From Brachypterus glaber (taxonomy: Eukaryota > Arthropoda > Insecta > Coleoptera > Kateretidae): 64,000 nucleotides of DNA. Numbering within the stretch: position 1 is the stretch's first letter; each line of letters begins with the position of its first letter. The DNA lies in the NCBI GenBank assembly GCA_958510825.1, contig OY294049.1, forward strand, positions 28,452,620 through 28,516,619. Reading direction: 5' to 3'. This document shows, one piece after another, positions 21,217 through 31,940 of this stretch. The position numbers and the translations under genes were made by a program. The notes beneath the pieces are model-generated. The model was not told the DNA's origin, made no database searches, and was given only the letters and a program-made list of their open reading frames with translations.

Positions 21217-23930
21217 AAAGAGTCTAGCAGACTTACCATATGAAAACTGCCCCCGCTTTAATTTAACTTTTTGTACCGGTTATGTAACACCCTTGACCTC
21301 AAAGACAACTCACCCCAATTTCAGACCCCTACCCAATCCCCTAAGGGTAATAATAGCATAAATTAAAAAAACTTTAAAGTCGATTTTCTCGGTAACTATT
21401 TCAGATATTTCAAAGATTAAAAAATGAAATTATATCTACTCACTAGCACTACAAAATATATTTTTTTTAGAATTTTTGGTTATATAATAGGGGTCGAAAA
21501 AAATATTTTAAGTTTTTGGGGGTAGGTTTCAATACCACCCCTTTGAGTGACACCCACCAAAAAATTCTGGGGAAACACTTATTTACCCACCTCTAAAGTG
21601 TAAAAGTTGGAAAGCTGTCAAATGGCCGGAAGGCAGCTAAAAAACATAAAAACTAGTAGCGTGCACCAGTTTTTAAAAATAATAAATGTCATTTTGAATA
21701 CTATAGTATGTAGAAGATAATTTTAAACCAGTAAGGGGCTATTTAAGTCTCATGACGTATATTTTTAGTAAAAAACTTACTTTTATTTGAAATAAAATAA
21801 ACTATTTTGGGTAATTCCATGGTAACTCACGTTACAGCCGCAGAAAAAAAAAGACACTTTCTTTTAAATATTTTATTATATTATCATTTTTAATCAAAGA
21901 GCCAAAATAATAAATAACAAACAATCTTTAATATTAATATAATAAAATATCTAAAAGAAATTGTATTTTTTTCTGCAGATGTAACGTGAGTTACCATGGA
22001 ATTACCCTTTTAGAAAAATATTTATTTTATTTGTATATTAATAATAGTAGGTATAAAAAAGAAAGTAATTTCAATACAATTTTATATTAAACTATAATAA
22101 GCCTTGAAGATATGTAATGCTACGCATTCCATTATACAGAGTGATCCATTTATCATGACAATCTTTAATATTTTAATAACTGCTAGATATATCAAAAAAA
22201 GTTTTAAACAAAAGTTATAAGAGCTTAATTGAAGCACAAAATAGTGTAGATGTAATATGTTTAGCGGACACAATGGAGGGAATATTTTTTTAAATGGAAA
22301 AGAGTTTGGGTGATAAATAATTTTAAAGCTTGTAAAATTCTCTATTCGACCATAGATTTTTTATTTATTCAAAAACATTTTGAGGGTGTTAAATTTTTTT
22401 TGAAAATGGGTATTTTTGTTAAATTTTCTTTAAAAAATCAATCAATTTTTGTTTAATAATTATTTCATGATAGAAAAATGTAAATTATACTTTTAGACTA
22501 ATTTTAAATGACAACTATAAATGAAAAGTTCAAAAGAAAATCTAAAAAACACAGTTATTTATTTACCAAAGGTATTAAGTAGATGTTTATGCCCTGAGAG
22601 CGACGATCTTTGTTTGTACGTCGCACGGGGGCATACACATCTACTATAATTTACATTTTTCTATCATGAAAATAATTATTAAACAAAAATAGTTTGATTT
22701 TTTAAAGAAATTTTAACAAAAATAGCCATTTTCAAAAAAATTTTAACACCCTCAAATTTTTTTTAATAAATAAAAAAATCTATGGTCGAATAGAGAATTT
22801 TACAAGCTTTAAAATGATTTATCACTCAAACTCTTTTCCATTAAAAAAAAATATTTCCTCCGTTGTGTCCGCTAAACATATTACATATACACTATTTTGT
22901 GCTTCAATTAAGCTCTTATAACTTTTGTTTAAAACTTTTTTTGATATATCTAGCAGTTATTAAAATATTAAAGATTGTCATGATAAACGGACAACTCTGT
23001 ATAATGGAATGCGTAGCATTACATATCTTCACGGCTTATTATAATTTAATATAAAATTGTATTGAAATTACTTTATTTTTTATACCTATTATTAATATAC
23101 AAATAAAATAAAATAAATATTTTTTTAAAAGGGTAATTCCATGGTAACTCACGTTACATCTGCAGAAAAAAAAATACAATTTCTTTTAGATATTTTATTA
23201 TATTATTATTAGAGATTGTTTGTTATTTATTATTTTTAGAGGCTCTTTGATTAAAAATGATAATATAATAAAATATTTAAAAGAAAGTGTCTTTTTTTCT
23301 GCGGCTGTAACGTGAGTTACCATGGAATTAACCAAAATAGTTTATTTTATTTCAAATAAAAGTAAGTTTTTTACTAAAAATATACGTCATGTGACTTAAA
23401 TAGCCCCTTACTGGTTTAATGTAAAATTATCTTCTACATACTATACTATTCAAAATTACATTTATTATTTTTAAAAACTGGTGCACGCTATTAGTTTTTA
23501 TGTTTTTTTAGCTGCCTTCCGGCCATTTGACAGCTTTCCAACTTTTACACTTTAGAGGTGGGTAAATAAATGTTTCTCCAGAATTTTTTGGTGGGTGTCA
23601 CTCAAAGGGGTGGTATTGAAACCTACCCCCAAAAAATTAAAATATTTTTTTCGACCCCTATTATATAACCAAAAATTCTAAAAAAATATATTTTGTAGTG
23701 CTAGTGAGTAGCTATAATTTGATTTTTTAATCTTTGAAATATCTGAAATAGTTACCGGGAAAATCGACTTTAAAGTTTTTTTAATTTATGCTATTATTAC
23801 CCTTAGGGGAGGGGTTAGGGGTCTGAAATTGGGGTGAGTTTTCTTTGAGGTCAAGGGTGTTACGTAACCGGTACAAAAAGTTAAATTAAAGCGGGGGCAT
23901 TTTTCATATGGTTAGTCTGCTAGACTCTTT
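21217..23930. mobile_element. Family I giant palindrome (2.7 kb)
   Basis: The outer arms contain aaagagtctagcagac, ctgcccccgctttaattt, tgtaccggttatgtaac and caccccaatttcagaccc, mirrored at the right end. Further in, taactcacgttacagccgca and ccggaaggcagctaaaaa mirror likewise. Arms are about 1.3 kb and highly similar, with the axis at about 22575-22610 next to a small GC-rich hairpin (gagcgacgat / tacgtcgcac). The 63-codon ORF occurs once in each arm with nearly the same sequence, an arm duplicate rather than two genes. No transposase is seen. Confidence 0.9.
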
Positions 23931-24150
23931 TGCATTTTTAGTTAACGTTATGTTTAAAAACACACAAAAGCTGGTGAAAAACTTTTCTTTAGGCAAACTT
24001 GTGGCTTGTTGGGTCTATATTCACTGGTATAAAATTTATTTTGATAGCATTACCAATAACGCGACAAATCGTGTGATTTATCTTAGGTGAATCACGTTGT
24101 ATTTACATTTAAAAAAAAAACTAGTTTATAGAACTAATAATTTATTCCAG

Positions 24151-24506
24151 AACCGTCGCAGTATACCAACCAAGCAAGCGCATTTTACCCCATCGGTCCA
24201 ATGTACTACCCCCATGCCAACGAGCCTACACGGAACGTATACGAGGCACAACGGCCCTATTTGGAGCAAAAAATCAGTGACCATTACACACTGAGACCTT
24301 CGCCTCATGGACACGTGATTCACAGCGGTTCCATGACCATGGCTCCTGCACAGGCGCCCCCTAAAACGGGCAGTATCACAGCAGGGTATCCGGTGAGATC
24401 CCAGCCGCAGTACCAGCAGCAGGCACCTGCTTCTTTGTATACGAATCCCAGCAGGCCAATGTACCAGTCTCCGGGACAGCCTATGCCATACCCGACACGT
24501 GATTGA
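24151..24506 (+). CDS. Host gene exon, 3' part; low-complexity Tyr/Pro/Gln-rich region, possible NCoR/SMRT family
   Basis: The acceptor ttattccag ends at 24150. The first two bases complete a split codon, then 117 codons run open to TGA (24504-24506). Composition is clearly non-transposon: GC-richer, with Pro, Gln, Tyr and Ser-rich peptides such as SAFYPIGPMYYPH, PHGHVIHSGSM, PPKTGSITAGYPV and QPQYQQQAP. GSIT-x-G-x-P resembles the GSI-type repeats of nuclear receptor corepressors (NCoR/SMRT; Smr in flies), but this is a weak, memory-based match. Entry phase (1) agrees with the exit phase of the exon at 2419-2469. The exon may end at the TGA, or splice earlier at ACAC|GTGATT (24497/24498) to the exon proposed at 28211. 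The long minus-strand ORF across it is a shadow. Confidence 0.78.
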
Positions 24507-24571
24507 AGATGAAAATTGGGATGTGATCGGTATATTAATTACACAGTCACGCATAAAAGAATAAATGTGAA

Positions 24572-25040
24572 ATTCCCTCTTCGAAACCATTGATTTCTAT
24601 GTATTTTGAGGTGCTGAATCCGAATTTAAGGTCAAAATAGCACCTCATACGATTATTTTTCGAGACCTCAAAAACCGTTATACTCGTTATACTCGAAAAT
24701 AAGGTTTTTTTGAGGTTATCTCCAAAAATAACTAGATGAGGTGCTCTTTTGACCTCAAATTTGGGTTCAGCGCCTCAAAATATATAAGAACACAATGGTC
24801 TCCAAAAAAAATATCTTGACCTTTTCTTTTTTGTGGCTACATGTGGGGCCAAAGAAACTAAAAAAAAAGGTCAACAACTTTTTTGGGGACCATTGTATTC
24901 CTATGTATTTTGAGGTGCTGAACCCGAATTTGAAGTCAAAACAGCACCTTCTTCGACTAATTTTGGAGATAACCTCAAAAAACGTTATTTTCGTACTCAA
25001 AAATTACGTTTTTTTGGGGTTATCTCGAAATACATGAAAA
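24572..25040. repeat. Duplicated inverted-repeat block
   Basis: Two copies of a unit beginning cctatgtattttgaggtgctgaa (about 24590-24790 and 24893-25040) with internally mirrored motifs (gaggtgct, gaggttatctccaaaaat). They are joined by an inverted pair, acaatggtctccaaaaaa / ttttttggggaccattgt (about 24792-24897). Probably a small palindromic element, duplicated. Confidence 0.65.
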
Positions 25041-26597
25041 TAAAATATTTTTGAAAAGGGTATTTGTTTTTTTTTTTTGTGGCTGTGTTATATTAAGTGT
25101 TTTTTTTTTAATATTTAAAACTACCCATATAAAGTAAGTTTAACACGTTTGCTGCTAATTAAGGATAAAGCATTATAAGGTACGCTCATGACGGTAAAAA
25201 CCGATCAGCAGTGAACGGCTTACGGCGAAAATATTTAATACTAGGTACTTATATATAGGGTAAGTTCAAGGTATATGCAATATAATACATTATAATATGA
25301 AGCCTTTACATAAATGTATGTACATTTATGTAGATTTAAAGTAAATTGTAACAATTAACAATGGTGTTGTATTTAAACGTAAATTTTAAATAAACAAATG
25401 TATTGAATCAGTACTACTTATAAAAAAATAATTAAACAGCCCGAGGGGTTTGGACTTCCGAGATTTTTGACATAAAAGATATTCGAGATTTATTTAAAAT
25501 TTCCATAACGTTCTGAAAAATCTTAGATATCTTGTCGAAAGTTACCGAGAACTTGAGAAAGGTTTGTGAAAGACTTCCGAAAATCTAGTAAACTGGTTTG
25601 GTGCAGTTATAGGCTATATTTTATATCGATACCTTATTCTAAACTGTTGTATCTCGAAACTAGGTCAATTCAGTAACGCATTTAGTGACCGGAGGATCGC
25701 ACTGTGGGCCAGCAGGACCGGTATTTTAGAAAAAGTCATCAGCAATTTCAATAAAATAGATATGTGACTAAAACAGCGCTATCCACAGTTATGACATAAC
25801 AGTATTTTAGGATGCAAGTTTTACTGCTGACTGTCAACCAATGTCCGATATTCACGAGAAAAGTTTTCAGTTGCTAAATTGCGGACAAGAAATATTTGTT
25901 AATATTAACAAATATGTCAGTGTAATCAAGGTTAGTTGAAGTATTTATCATATAAATATTGAGAATTTTAAATAACTTTTAAGGCGAGGGCAAAGGCGCA
26001 AAATATAAATTTGTTTAGTATTAATTATAATTTTGGATTAGTACAGAATTTTCAAGGTGTGAAGCCTCGAAAAAGTTGTGAATTTCATGGGTTAAAAAAA
26101 TAAAAGTTTTTATTTTTTGCAGTAGAGGATCTTGAAATTCGAAAAAGTTCATGGATTAAAAATACAAAAGTTGTGATTTTAGCAGTAGTGGGAACGTTTT
26201 TTTTAGTCATCAACTTTTTTATCAATGGATAAAAGTTGTAATTTTCGACCTTATTTATGAAATTATTGCAACCACTTCTACTGCAATAATATACTTTTGT
26301 GGCTAAACATTTATTAACATACTCTTACATGTGGGCTGGGTAATGTAAGATACACCCCTAACCTCAAATACGACAAAATTGTAGATACGCCCATTTTAAT
26401 TAACACGGCAGTATAGTATGACTGGTATCTCCGAGAAATCTCCACCAAGCTTTTGGAGAAATCTCCAGTTTGGCAGAACTGGTCGCGACCAACACATGCT
26501 CCAGGGGAAAGGGGTGTGATAATCGGCTTAGTTAACGTCAAAAGTAGTAAGGTATGACATTAAATTAAGCTATCGCGTCCATGAATATATAATGAAT
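25041..26597. other. No recognised gene
   Basis: AT-rich, with scattered aaagttgtgattttt-type motifs near 26060-26240 that repeat loosely. No convincing exon or transposon end. Likely intron or 3' flank of the + strand gene. Confidence 0.5.
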
Positions 26598-26717
26598 TAG
26601 GTATTTCTTGGCATATTGGACATAGAACATTGTACAGCACTGTTTCAACAGTTGAAACAGTGCTGTACACAGTTTTCCCTCTAATGTTCTACGTCCAACA
26701 TGCTACGAAATACCTAT
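26598..26717. repeat. Hairpin element with perfect 19+1+19 bp palindrome
   Basis: The arms ttaggtatttcttggcat and catagaacat mirror atgttctacgtccaacatg and cgaaatacct. The core 26631-26669 is exact: half-site tgtacagcactgtttcaac, one-base loop. Confidence 0.8.
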
Positions 26718-26925
26718 GGTCTATTTTTTCAAGCAAGATAGTAAATTAAAAATCACACAGTAAATATTTTTATAACATGTTTGATTAGTATATGTTTGTG
26801 TATAGAATATAGTTATGTTTTATAAAATAAAATACGCAGTATCCAATATTCGAATCTGTTTTGAAAATATGCACTGTGCGATTTTTAATTTACTATCTTG
26901 CTTGAAGAAACAGACCATAATTCAG
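26718..26925. repeat. Hairpin element adjacent to the previous one
   Basis: The left arm atggtctattttttcaagc, then aagatagtaaattaaaaatc, mirrors gatttttaatttactatctt, then gcttgaagaaacagaccat. Arms are about 42 bp with a loop of about 120 bp. It abuts the hairpin at 26598-26717, so the two may be one composite. Confidence 0.8.
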
Positions 26926-27049
26926 TAGTAAGGTATAATATACTATAAACTTAGTTGAATGGAAAGTAGCTCTAGTTTAGATGTTACAACAGTTAAAACT
27001 GACGTACCGGTTTGTGCACTAAAAATAAGTGGTACATTATACTGCAACA

Positions 27050-27201
27050 CAGAGGCGTAACCAGGTCCAAATTTTGGGGGGGCTTAAGCCCCTAAAAATA
27101 TATGCGTAATTTTTAAGTTTGTCTGTCTGTGAGACTTTTATAGTTTGATTTGGGGGGGGGGCTTAGAAAAACTTGGGGGGGGGCTAAGCCCCCTCGCTAT
27201 G
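27050..27201. mobile_element. hAT-type MITE with 8-bp target duplication
   Basis: A 152-bp element starting CAGAGGCGTAACCAGG and ending CCTCGCTATG, flanked on both sides by the identical octamer ctgcaaca (27042-27049 and 27202-27209). It contains G-runs and a ggcttaagcccc motif. The 8-bp duplication and CA(G/T)AG-type ends are characteristic of hAT transposition. Confidence 0.85.
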
Positions 27202-27209
27202 CTGCAACA

Positions 27210-28210
27210 GAAAATAGCAGTACCTTTACAGTATAGTGATACCAGTATATTTTTTTTTGTTTGAAATATGTATAATGCACAAAATATAAGTTTTAGGTTT
27301 TTATGTGTAAATAGATAAATTTTAGGTATTATAATATTCAATAAATAAATGGTTACTAAATAATATTTTAATTTTATTTGATTGATAATTATAGTTATTG
27401 TTATATTTAAAGTATAACATTTTGTTTCCATACATTCTATTAAAGATATAATTAATTATGATATAATTTTTTTGGTATGTTTGTGACAAGTTTTGATGTG
27501 TACGAATTCTATATGATTTTACTTAACATTATTTTCCTAAATATCTAATAACATATACATATATAATGTGTAATATACATTAATAAAGTGCATTAAATAA
27601 ATAAGGTTTTGGATTTAAAAAATATTTAGGTGCTTATTTTGTTTATTTCTTTTTAACGATTGCGTCTAACCTAGAGTAACTGAAACTCATTTTTTGTGGT
27701 TTTTGTTCTGTTAAAAACCTTAAAAAATTTTCATTCGGAAACCCAATCTTCCTAATTCTGCGAATGAATTATTAACTATAGTTGCATTTTTTTGCTTGTT
27801 CATGAAACTGTGCAATCTATAATTCGGAAATTTTTAAATCCAAAACTACTAAAAAAAGTCTGATACCAGAAATTGTTTTTTTACAAAAAGAATATTTTTT
27901 GGTTTTCTTGAATACTAACTTTATCTAATATTAAAATTGGTAAATTTCGAGTGACGTATTTTATGAACAGATCTCTAACAGAATTTTGTATCTTGCATAA
28001 AGTGAAAAATCTTGGATTAATTTTTAAGTCACTTTGCAGCAGGAGGTTTTTTTTTAACTTTTAACTTGCTTGATTTACATCTCTTAACATTTCTACCAAT
28101 TACTTTAATTTTTAAATCAGTCATATTAAATCGCTTTTATTTAATTTTAACTAAAAACAAGGTTGTTGATATTTTTGTATTTAATTCATATTTTGTTTGT
28201 ATTCCTCCAG
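27210..28210. other. AT-rich sequence without recognised features
   Basis: Contains AATAAA motifs (for example near 27340 and 27597) but no ORF beyond about 97 incidental codons. Consistent with an intron or intergenic region. Confidence 0.5.
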
Positions 28211-28239
28211 AGTATGCTGAATTTAAAGAACATGTATAA
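28211..28239 (+). CDS. Possible tiny last coding exon of the + strand gene
   Basis: The acceptor gtattcctccag ends at 28210. If the 24151 exon is spliced at 24497|24498 (exit phase 1), the joined frame continues QYAEFKEHV and stops at TAA (28237-28239). An AATAAA follows at about 28440. Alternatively the same acceptor opens a 33-codon frame (SMLNLKNMYKRV...) in another phase. It rests only on splice-site appearance and phase. Confidence 0.25.
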
Positions 28240-28434
28240 GAGAGTTACGGCGGATAGAAAGGTATACAATTTAGCACCTGTGAGAGCTAGAATGAGTTCA
28301 TCATGTTACTGACAGGATAAATACTGAATGATACTTTGTCATTGGTGGTTGCTGTGCGACCGATGTAGACTACCCAGCAGATACGTTTACTTGAAGGTGA
28401 TAATGGCTCTGATACTTGTATAGAAATATATAGC

Positions 28435-28462
28435 TTGGAATAAACTGTTTCAACGTTTATTA
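28435..28462. promoter_or_regulatory. Convergent polyadenylation signals
   Basis: AATAAA on the + strand (ggaataaactg, about 28438-28446) and AATAAA on the minus strand (seen as tttatt, about 28455) lie within 30 bp. They fit the 3' ends of the two convergent genes, about 120 bp past the minus-strand stop codon. Confidence 0.45.
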
Positions 28463-28578
28463 TAAGTTAACTCCGGGAATCCAGTTACATACCATAAGTT
28501 ATGGTCAACAAAAATAAAATTATTTCTTAGTATCAGATCTTAAAAATAACAACTAAAATTTAAAATATATATTCTTAT

Positions 28579-29141
28579 TTACAAAGTGGGAACTGGTTCC
28601 TTGTTCTGATCACTTTGTATAAACCATCTCGACCTAATAGATGCCATATTCTTCAAATTCTGTTCGTGAGTCCACGGTTTTAGTTGATGCAACTCATTTT
28701 CTAGGTTGATATCCTCTTCCTGAGATCGGGAACTCGAGAGCTTTGGAGCTACTACTGAAACGGCTATGTAGGCTTTGGGATTTTTGTTAAGATAAATTGG
28801 TTTGCCGGTTACACGATGATATGCAAAGTTTTTGGGATATGCCACTTTGATAGGTTTTGGATTAGTTTTTTTGGATTCTTGATCAAAATTCGGCCAAACT
28901 TCTCCGTTAAAGGGTTTTGTGTTTTTTTCCTTTTGAGTAGAAGATACTTTTTCGATTTCTTCATCTAGAACTGTTGATTTTTGATTTTTTTCCTTAGTTA
29001 GGTTTAGATGGTTGGATAAATGCTCCTTTTTATTTACATGAATTTCTGATATATCTTTATTGTGCATTTGTAGTTCTAAATGTTTTTTCTTTAAGTCGTT
29101 TAGAACGTTTTTTGATAGAGATAGGTCTTTATCGATTTTTT
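28579..29141 (-). CDS. Last coding exon of an unrecognised host protein (187 codons)
   Basis: On the minus strand a strong polypyrimidine tract and acceptor (ttttgttaacag) precede 29141. Two bases finish a split codon, then the frame runs open to TAA at 28579. The N-terminal ~70 residues are Lys/Glu/Leu-rich and likely coiled coil (LNDLKKKHLELQ, SNHLNLTKEKNQ). The C-terminal ~110 residues look globular and conserved in style, with aromatic and Pro-rich stretches (FNGEVWPNFDQ, YPKNFAYHRVTGKPIYL, MASIRSRWFIQSD). The last residues are EPVPTL. Its entry phase (1) matches the exit phase of the exon at 30533-30632; the joined codon is CAA (Gln). I do not recognise the family. Composition is unlike the transposon ORFs around it. 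Confidence 0.8.
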
Positions 29142-29366
29142 CTGTTAACAAAAAAAAAAATTATTGAAAATCCATAAATATAATATAAAAAGAATTTAGA
29201 CTGGGGTTGTAAAAAAATGTTTTTTGGCATTTAGACAAAAAAGAAAGTTAACGTTCTAATTAGAAGAAAGCTATTCAGGGTTTTTGAAAACAGATGTACT
29301 AAATTAATTGTTCCTATAAAGGTTGGTCCGGAAACGAGTCCTAAGATAAAGACAATCATCCTATTA

Positions 29367-29858
29367 GGGAGCGTTCAAGTATTACGTAACGCGCTAGGGG
29401 GGGGGTCTCGAAAACGTTACGCCGCGTTACAGAGGGGGGGGGGTCAGTAAAAATGTTACGTAACACTTAAAAAATTATAAACTTATAAAATGTTTATTGG
29501 ATCACGTTTTTAATAATGATCTAGGCTTAAAAAGACGGATTCCTTGCAAATTTTATTGCACACGGCGTGGTTAACAGTTAACTAAATCCTCTAAACAAAA
29601 ACAATTAGAGATGGAAAACCATAGCCAATAACCGGTTTTCGGTTAACCGGTTTCGGAAATTACATCAGACCGGTTTTGGGTTAAAACACGGAAGCAATAA
29701 CCGGTTAAAAACCGGTTTAAACCATAAAGCAAAATTTCCTTTCATTTTTTTTACTTTTTGTTAAATGTTACGTAACACAAATACGGGGAGGGGAGGTCTC
29801 GAAAATGTTACGCCGCGTTACATGGGGGGGTTGCGTTACGTAATACTTGAACGCTCCC
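29367..29858. mobile_element. PIF/Harbinger-like MITE, 26-bp perfect TIRs, TTA duplication
   Basis: Both ends read GGGAGCGTTCAAGTATT followed by acgtaacgc, and are flanked by TTA (29364-29366; 29859-29861). A three-base TTA duplication suggests the PIF/Harbinger superfamily. G-runs and gttacgccgcgttaca lie just inside both ends. The middle (about 29615-29735) carries a cluster of accggtt motifs that looks like a separate nested sequence. 492 bp, no ORF. Confidence 0.85.
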
Positions 29859-30102
29859 TTATTTGGCATTTTTTACTTTTGACTGAAATTTTCTTAAAAC
29901 CGGTTGGCTCTACATGTAGAGCCAACAGAGAGTAACATTGCAATGTTATACAATGGTATACTATGAGTATATGCATAAGAGTACGTTTTTTGATGTATTT
30001 TTAACTAAAGAATTATTGAAAAGAAATTATATTTTATTGAGAAGATGTCAAATAAGCTACAGAAAAAAAAAAGGTTGGGAAAAATAAGTTACAGATAAAT
30101 TT

Positions 30103-30226
30103 CTGTGGCTTGGTTCTAAAAGGGGCAATGTCAGTTAGTCAATGACAGCGGTTTCAAAATATTACGTTGATATTAATTGACGGAAAACGTTGCTATTGAC
30201 ATTGGCCTTTTAAAACCAAGCCACAG
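30103..30226. mobile_element. Short MITE, ATTT-flanked
   Basis: The ends CTGTGGCTTGGTTCTAAAAG and, mirrored, CTTTTAAAACCAAGCCACAG; ATTT on both sides (30099-30102; 30227-30230). A caatgtca motif is also mirrored. 124 bp. Confidence 0.8.
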
Positions 30227-30427
30227 ATTTTAATAAAAACCTTTACAAAAACTTTTTCATATTTTTGGATGTGTATTACCCCCTTAAAATTAGTACCTCT
30301 GTAACTATGTCCCAAAAGAAACATTAGCAACATTAAGTCAAGGTTTGGCTTTTTGTTAGGCCAAATTTGGCCTAAGTTACAATTTTTACTATTAAATGAT
30401 ATTTATTATCCAAGGTTTTAATAATTC

Positions 30428-30488
30428 TACACCCTATAGGGAGTTCCTATAGGACACCCTATAGGGAGTTCCTATAGGAACTCCCTAA
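30428..30488. repeat. Short tandem of CACCCTATAGGGAGTTCCTA units
   Basis: Two and a half ~27-bp units rich in self-complementary tataggaactcc / ggagttccta. Similar words occur at 4390-4425 and in the 35.3-36 kb minisatellite. Confidence 0.7.
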
Positions 30489-30532
30489 CAGCTGCCTGGG
30501 ACCTACCAGGATTTAAAAAGGGCGCAACTTAC

Positions 30533-30632
30533 GTAATAATTGATGGACTTTCTCCCATTGATCGGGTTGCGCTGCAATCCTAACCATCAACTCGAGAAGA
30601 AGCTCGCCAGCTGCGATTTCCTCATTACTCAT
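30533..30632 (-). CDS. Upstream coding exon of the same unrecognised minus-strand gene
   Basis: On the minus strand, ttttttacag|ATGAGT opens the exon at 30632 and ATTAC|GTAAGT closes it at 30533. The donor is a perfect match to consensus. It encodes MSNEEIAAGELLLELM, VRIAAQPDQWEKVHQLL and leaves one base, which pairs with the two-base start of 28579-29141. The peptide is predicted helical and amphipathic, continuing into the coiled coil of the next exon. The ATG directly after the acceptor could be the start codon or an internal Met; upstream exons were not found in the window. The intron (29142-30532, 1391 bp) carries the transposon remnants listed above. Confidence 0.78.
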
Positions 30633-31940
30633 CTGTAAAAAATATTTATGTATCAAGGTTGTAAAGCGAAAGTTTTTTTCCCGCGGTGCGGGGGTGAAGC
30701 AACGAGGTGACTGTCTCAGGGTGCAAACTTTTAGAGCGTTTTTTTTTCGCCTAGTTGATAAACATTTTTTAGCCAATTTTAGAAGTTGGTTTGTACAACA
30801 AGGAGGGCGTAAATCTACTGCCCTATAAAAAATTTCAGATTTAAAATAAATCAGTAATTGAAACAATCACAGATTGAAACATATATTCTGAATACGAAAT
30901 TGCAGATTAAACGGATAGAAAAAAATCTTTCCCTTTAATCCGTGTCCGTAGTCTAAAGAAGCCCGACATTTTCAATGGATAGGACCATTGAAAATGTTAT
31001 AATGTGTATAAAATTTCCTTTTAATAATTTACTTTATAAACATCATCTTATGTCGATTTTTTTGCTTCAAACGTCGGTGAGAAGCAATTCAATGTATATG
31101 CAGATCCGGAATCAATTTCTTAATCCCTATATACGGATTGATACGAATTAAAAATATATCTGCATATGCAAACAGAACGGACTGTCGTATTCCTCGGATA
31201 GGTTTTGTTTCAATTAGTGATTGATTTTGTATCCGAAATTTTTTATGGGGTGGTTGACTTTTTTTGCTCCTACGTGATAAGTCATCATGATGCACCATCA
31301 CCACTTGAAGGCGCAAACTTGCCAAGGGCATAAAATTTTGATCTTGCCTCACCCTCAAAAAATCACGGCACTGCCATGTCTGTTATTTTTTGCCTGAGCC
31401 TGCGTAAAATGTGAATAAAATCTTACTTTGTGGCCTTTAGGTGCAAATTTGAATTTTAAACAAAATGACCCTTTCAGAAAAAAATATGGAAAATATGGGG
31501 ACCCCTAAAAATTACCGGAAACAATTTATAAATGTATACATAAAATCGGTTTTTTATGGCGAAAAAAAAATGTCCCCTTTTAAAGTCTATACTTACATTC
31601 AAAAAATCGGATTTTTCAGTCCGATTTTAGAGGATTGCTTACTGAGCAATGCTCAGGGGGCTTTTCTTAGTTTTCCCTACTGCCCCAAATAAGGGTAGTT
31701 GATTAACAAAAATTGAAAATTTTGATTTTATTAAAAATGGCTGTAACGATTTTGCTCAAATTTTGTACGGTAATAACTATGGGGTTTTCCAGTAAAATCG
31801 CATAAGAGATTAAAATATTTTTTTGCAATTTTGTCGAATGCGTATTAAAATTTACATTTGGGGGTTATTTTTTCATAATCACCGAAAATAATTGCAAACT
31901 GATTATAAAAATATCTATATTATTATTAATTTGAGCCATA
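30633..31940. other. Upstream intron or flank of the minus-strand gene; no recognised exon
   Basis: Minus-strand ORFs of about 89 codons (31089-31358) and a + strand ORF of 75 codons (31465-31692) have no recognisable features and no convincing splice sites. Their GC content is slightly above background, so an unrecognised exon or old transposon cannot be excluded. Confidence 0.4.

Larger units (their letters stand above)
29290..30320. mobile_element. Eroded family B copy, interrupted by two MITEs
   Basis: Pieces of B arms remain: gttcctataaaggttggtccgg near 29310, aaaaccggttggctctac near 29897, agagtacgttttttgatg near 29986, and ttaaaattagtacctctg near 30285. The order fits a B palindrome split by the MITE at 29367-29858 and the one at 30103-30226. 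Confidence 0.65.

Noticed and set aside
22082..23054. Two nearly identical 63-codon ORFs (minus at 22082, plus at 22863) as a duplicated gene pair
   Set aside because: They are the same frame in the two arms of palindrome I and have no recognisable protein features.
24126..24590. 154-codon minus-strand ORF
   Set aside because: Overlaps the + strand exon 24151-24506, whose composition and splice site are far more convincing; the minus frame is Arg/Leu/His-rich as expected for an antisense shadow.
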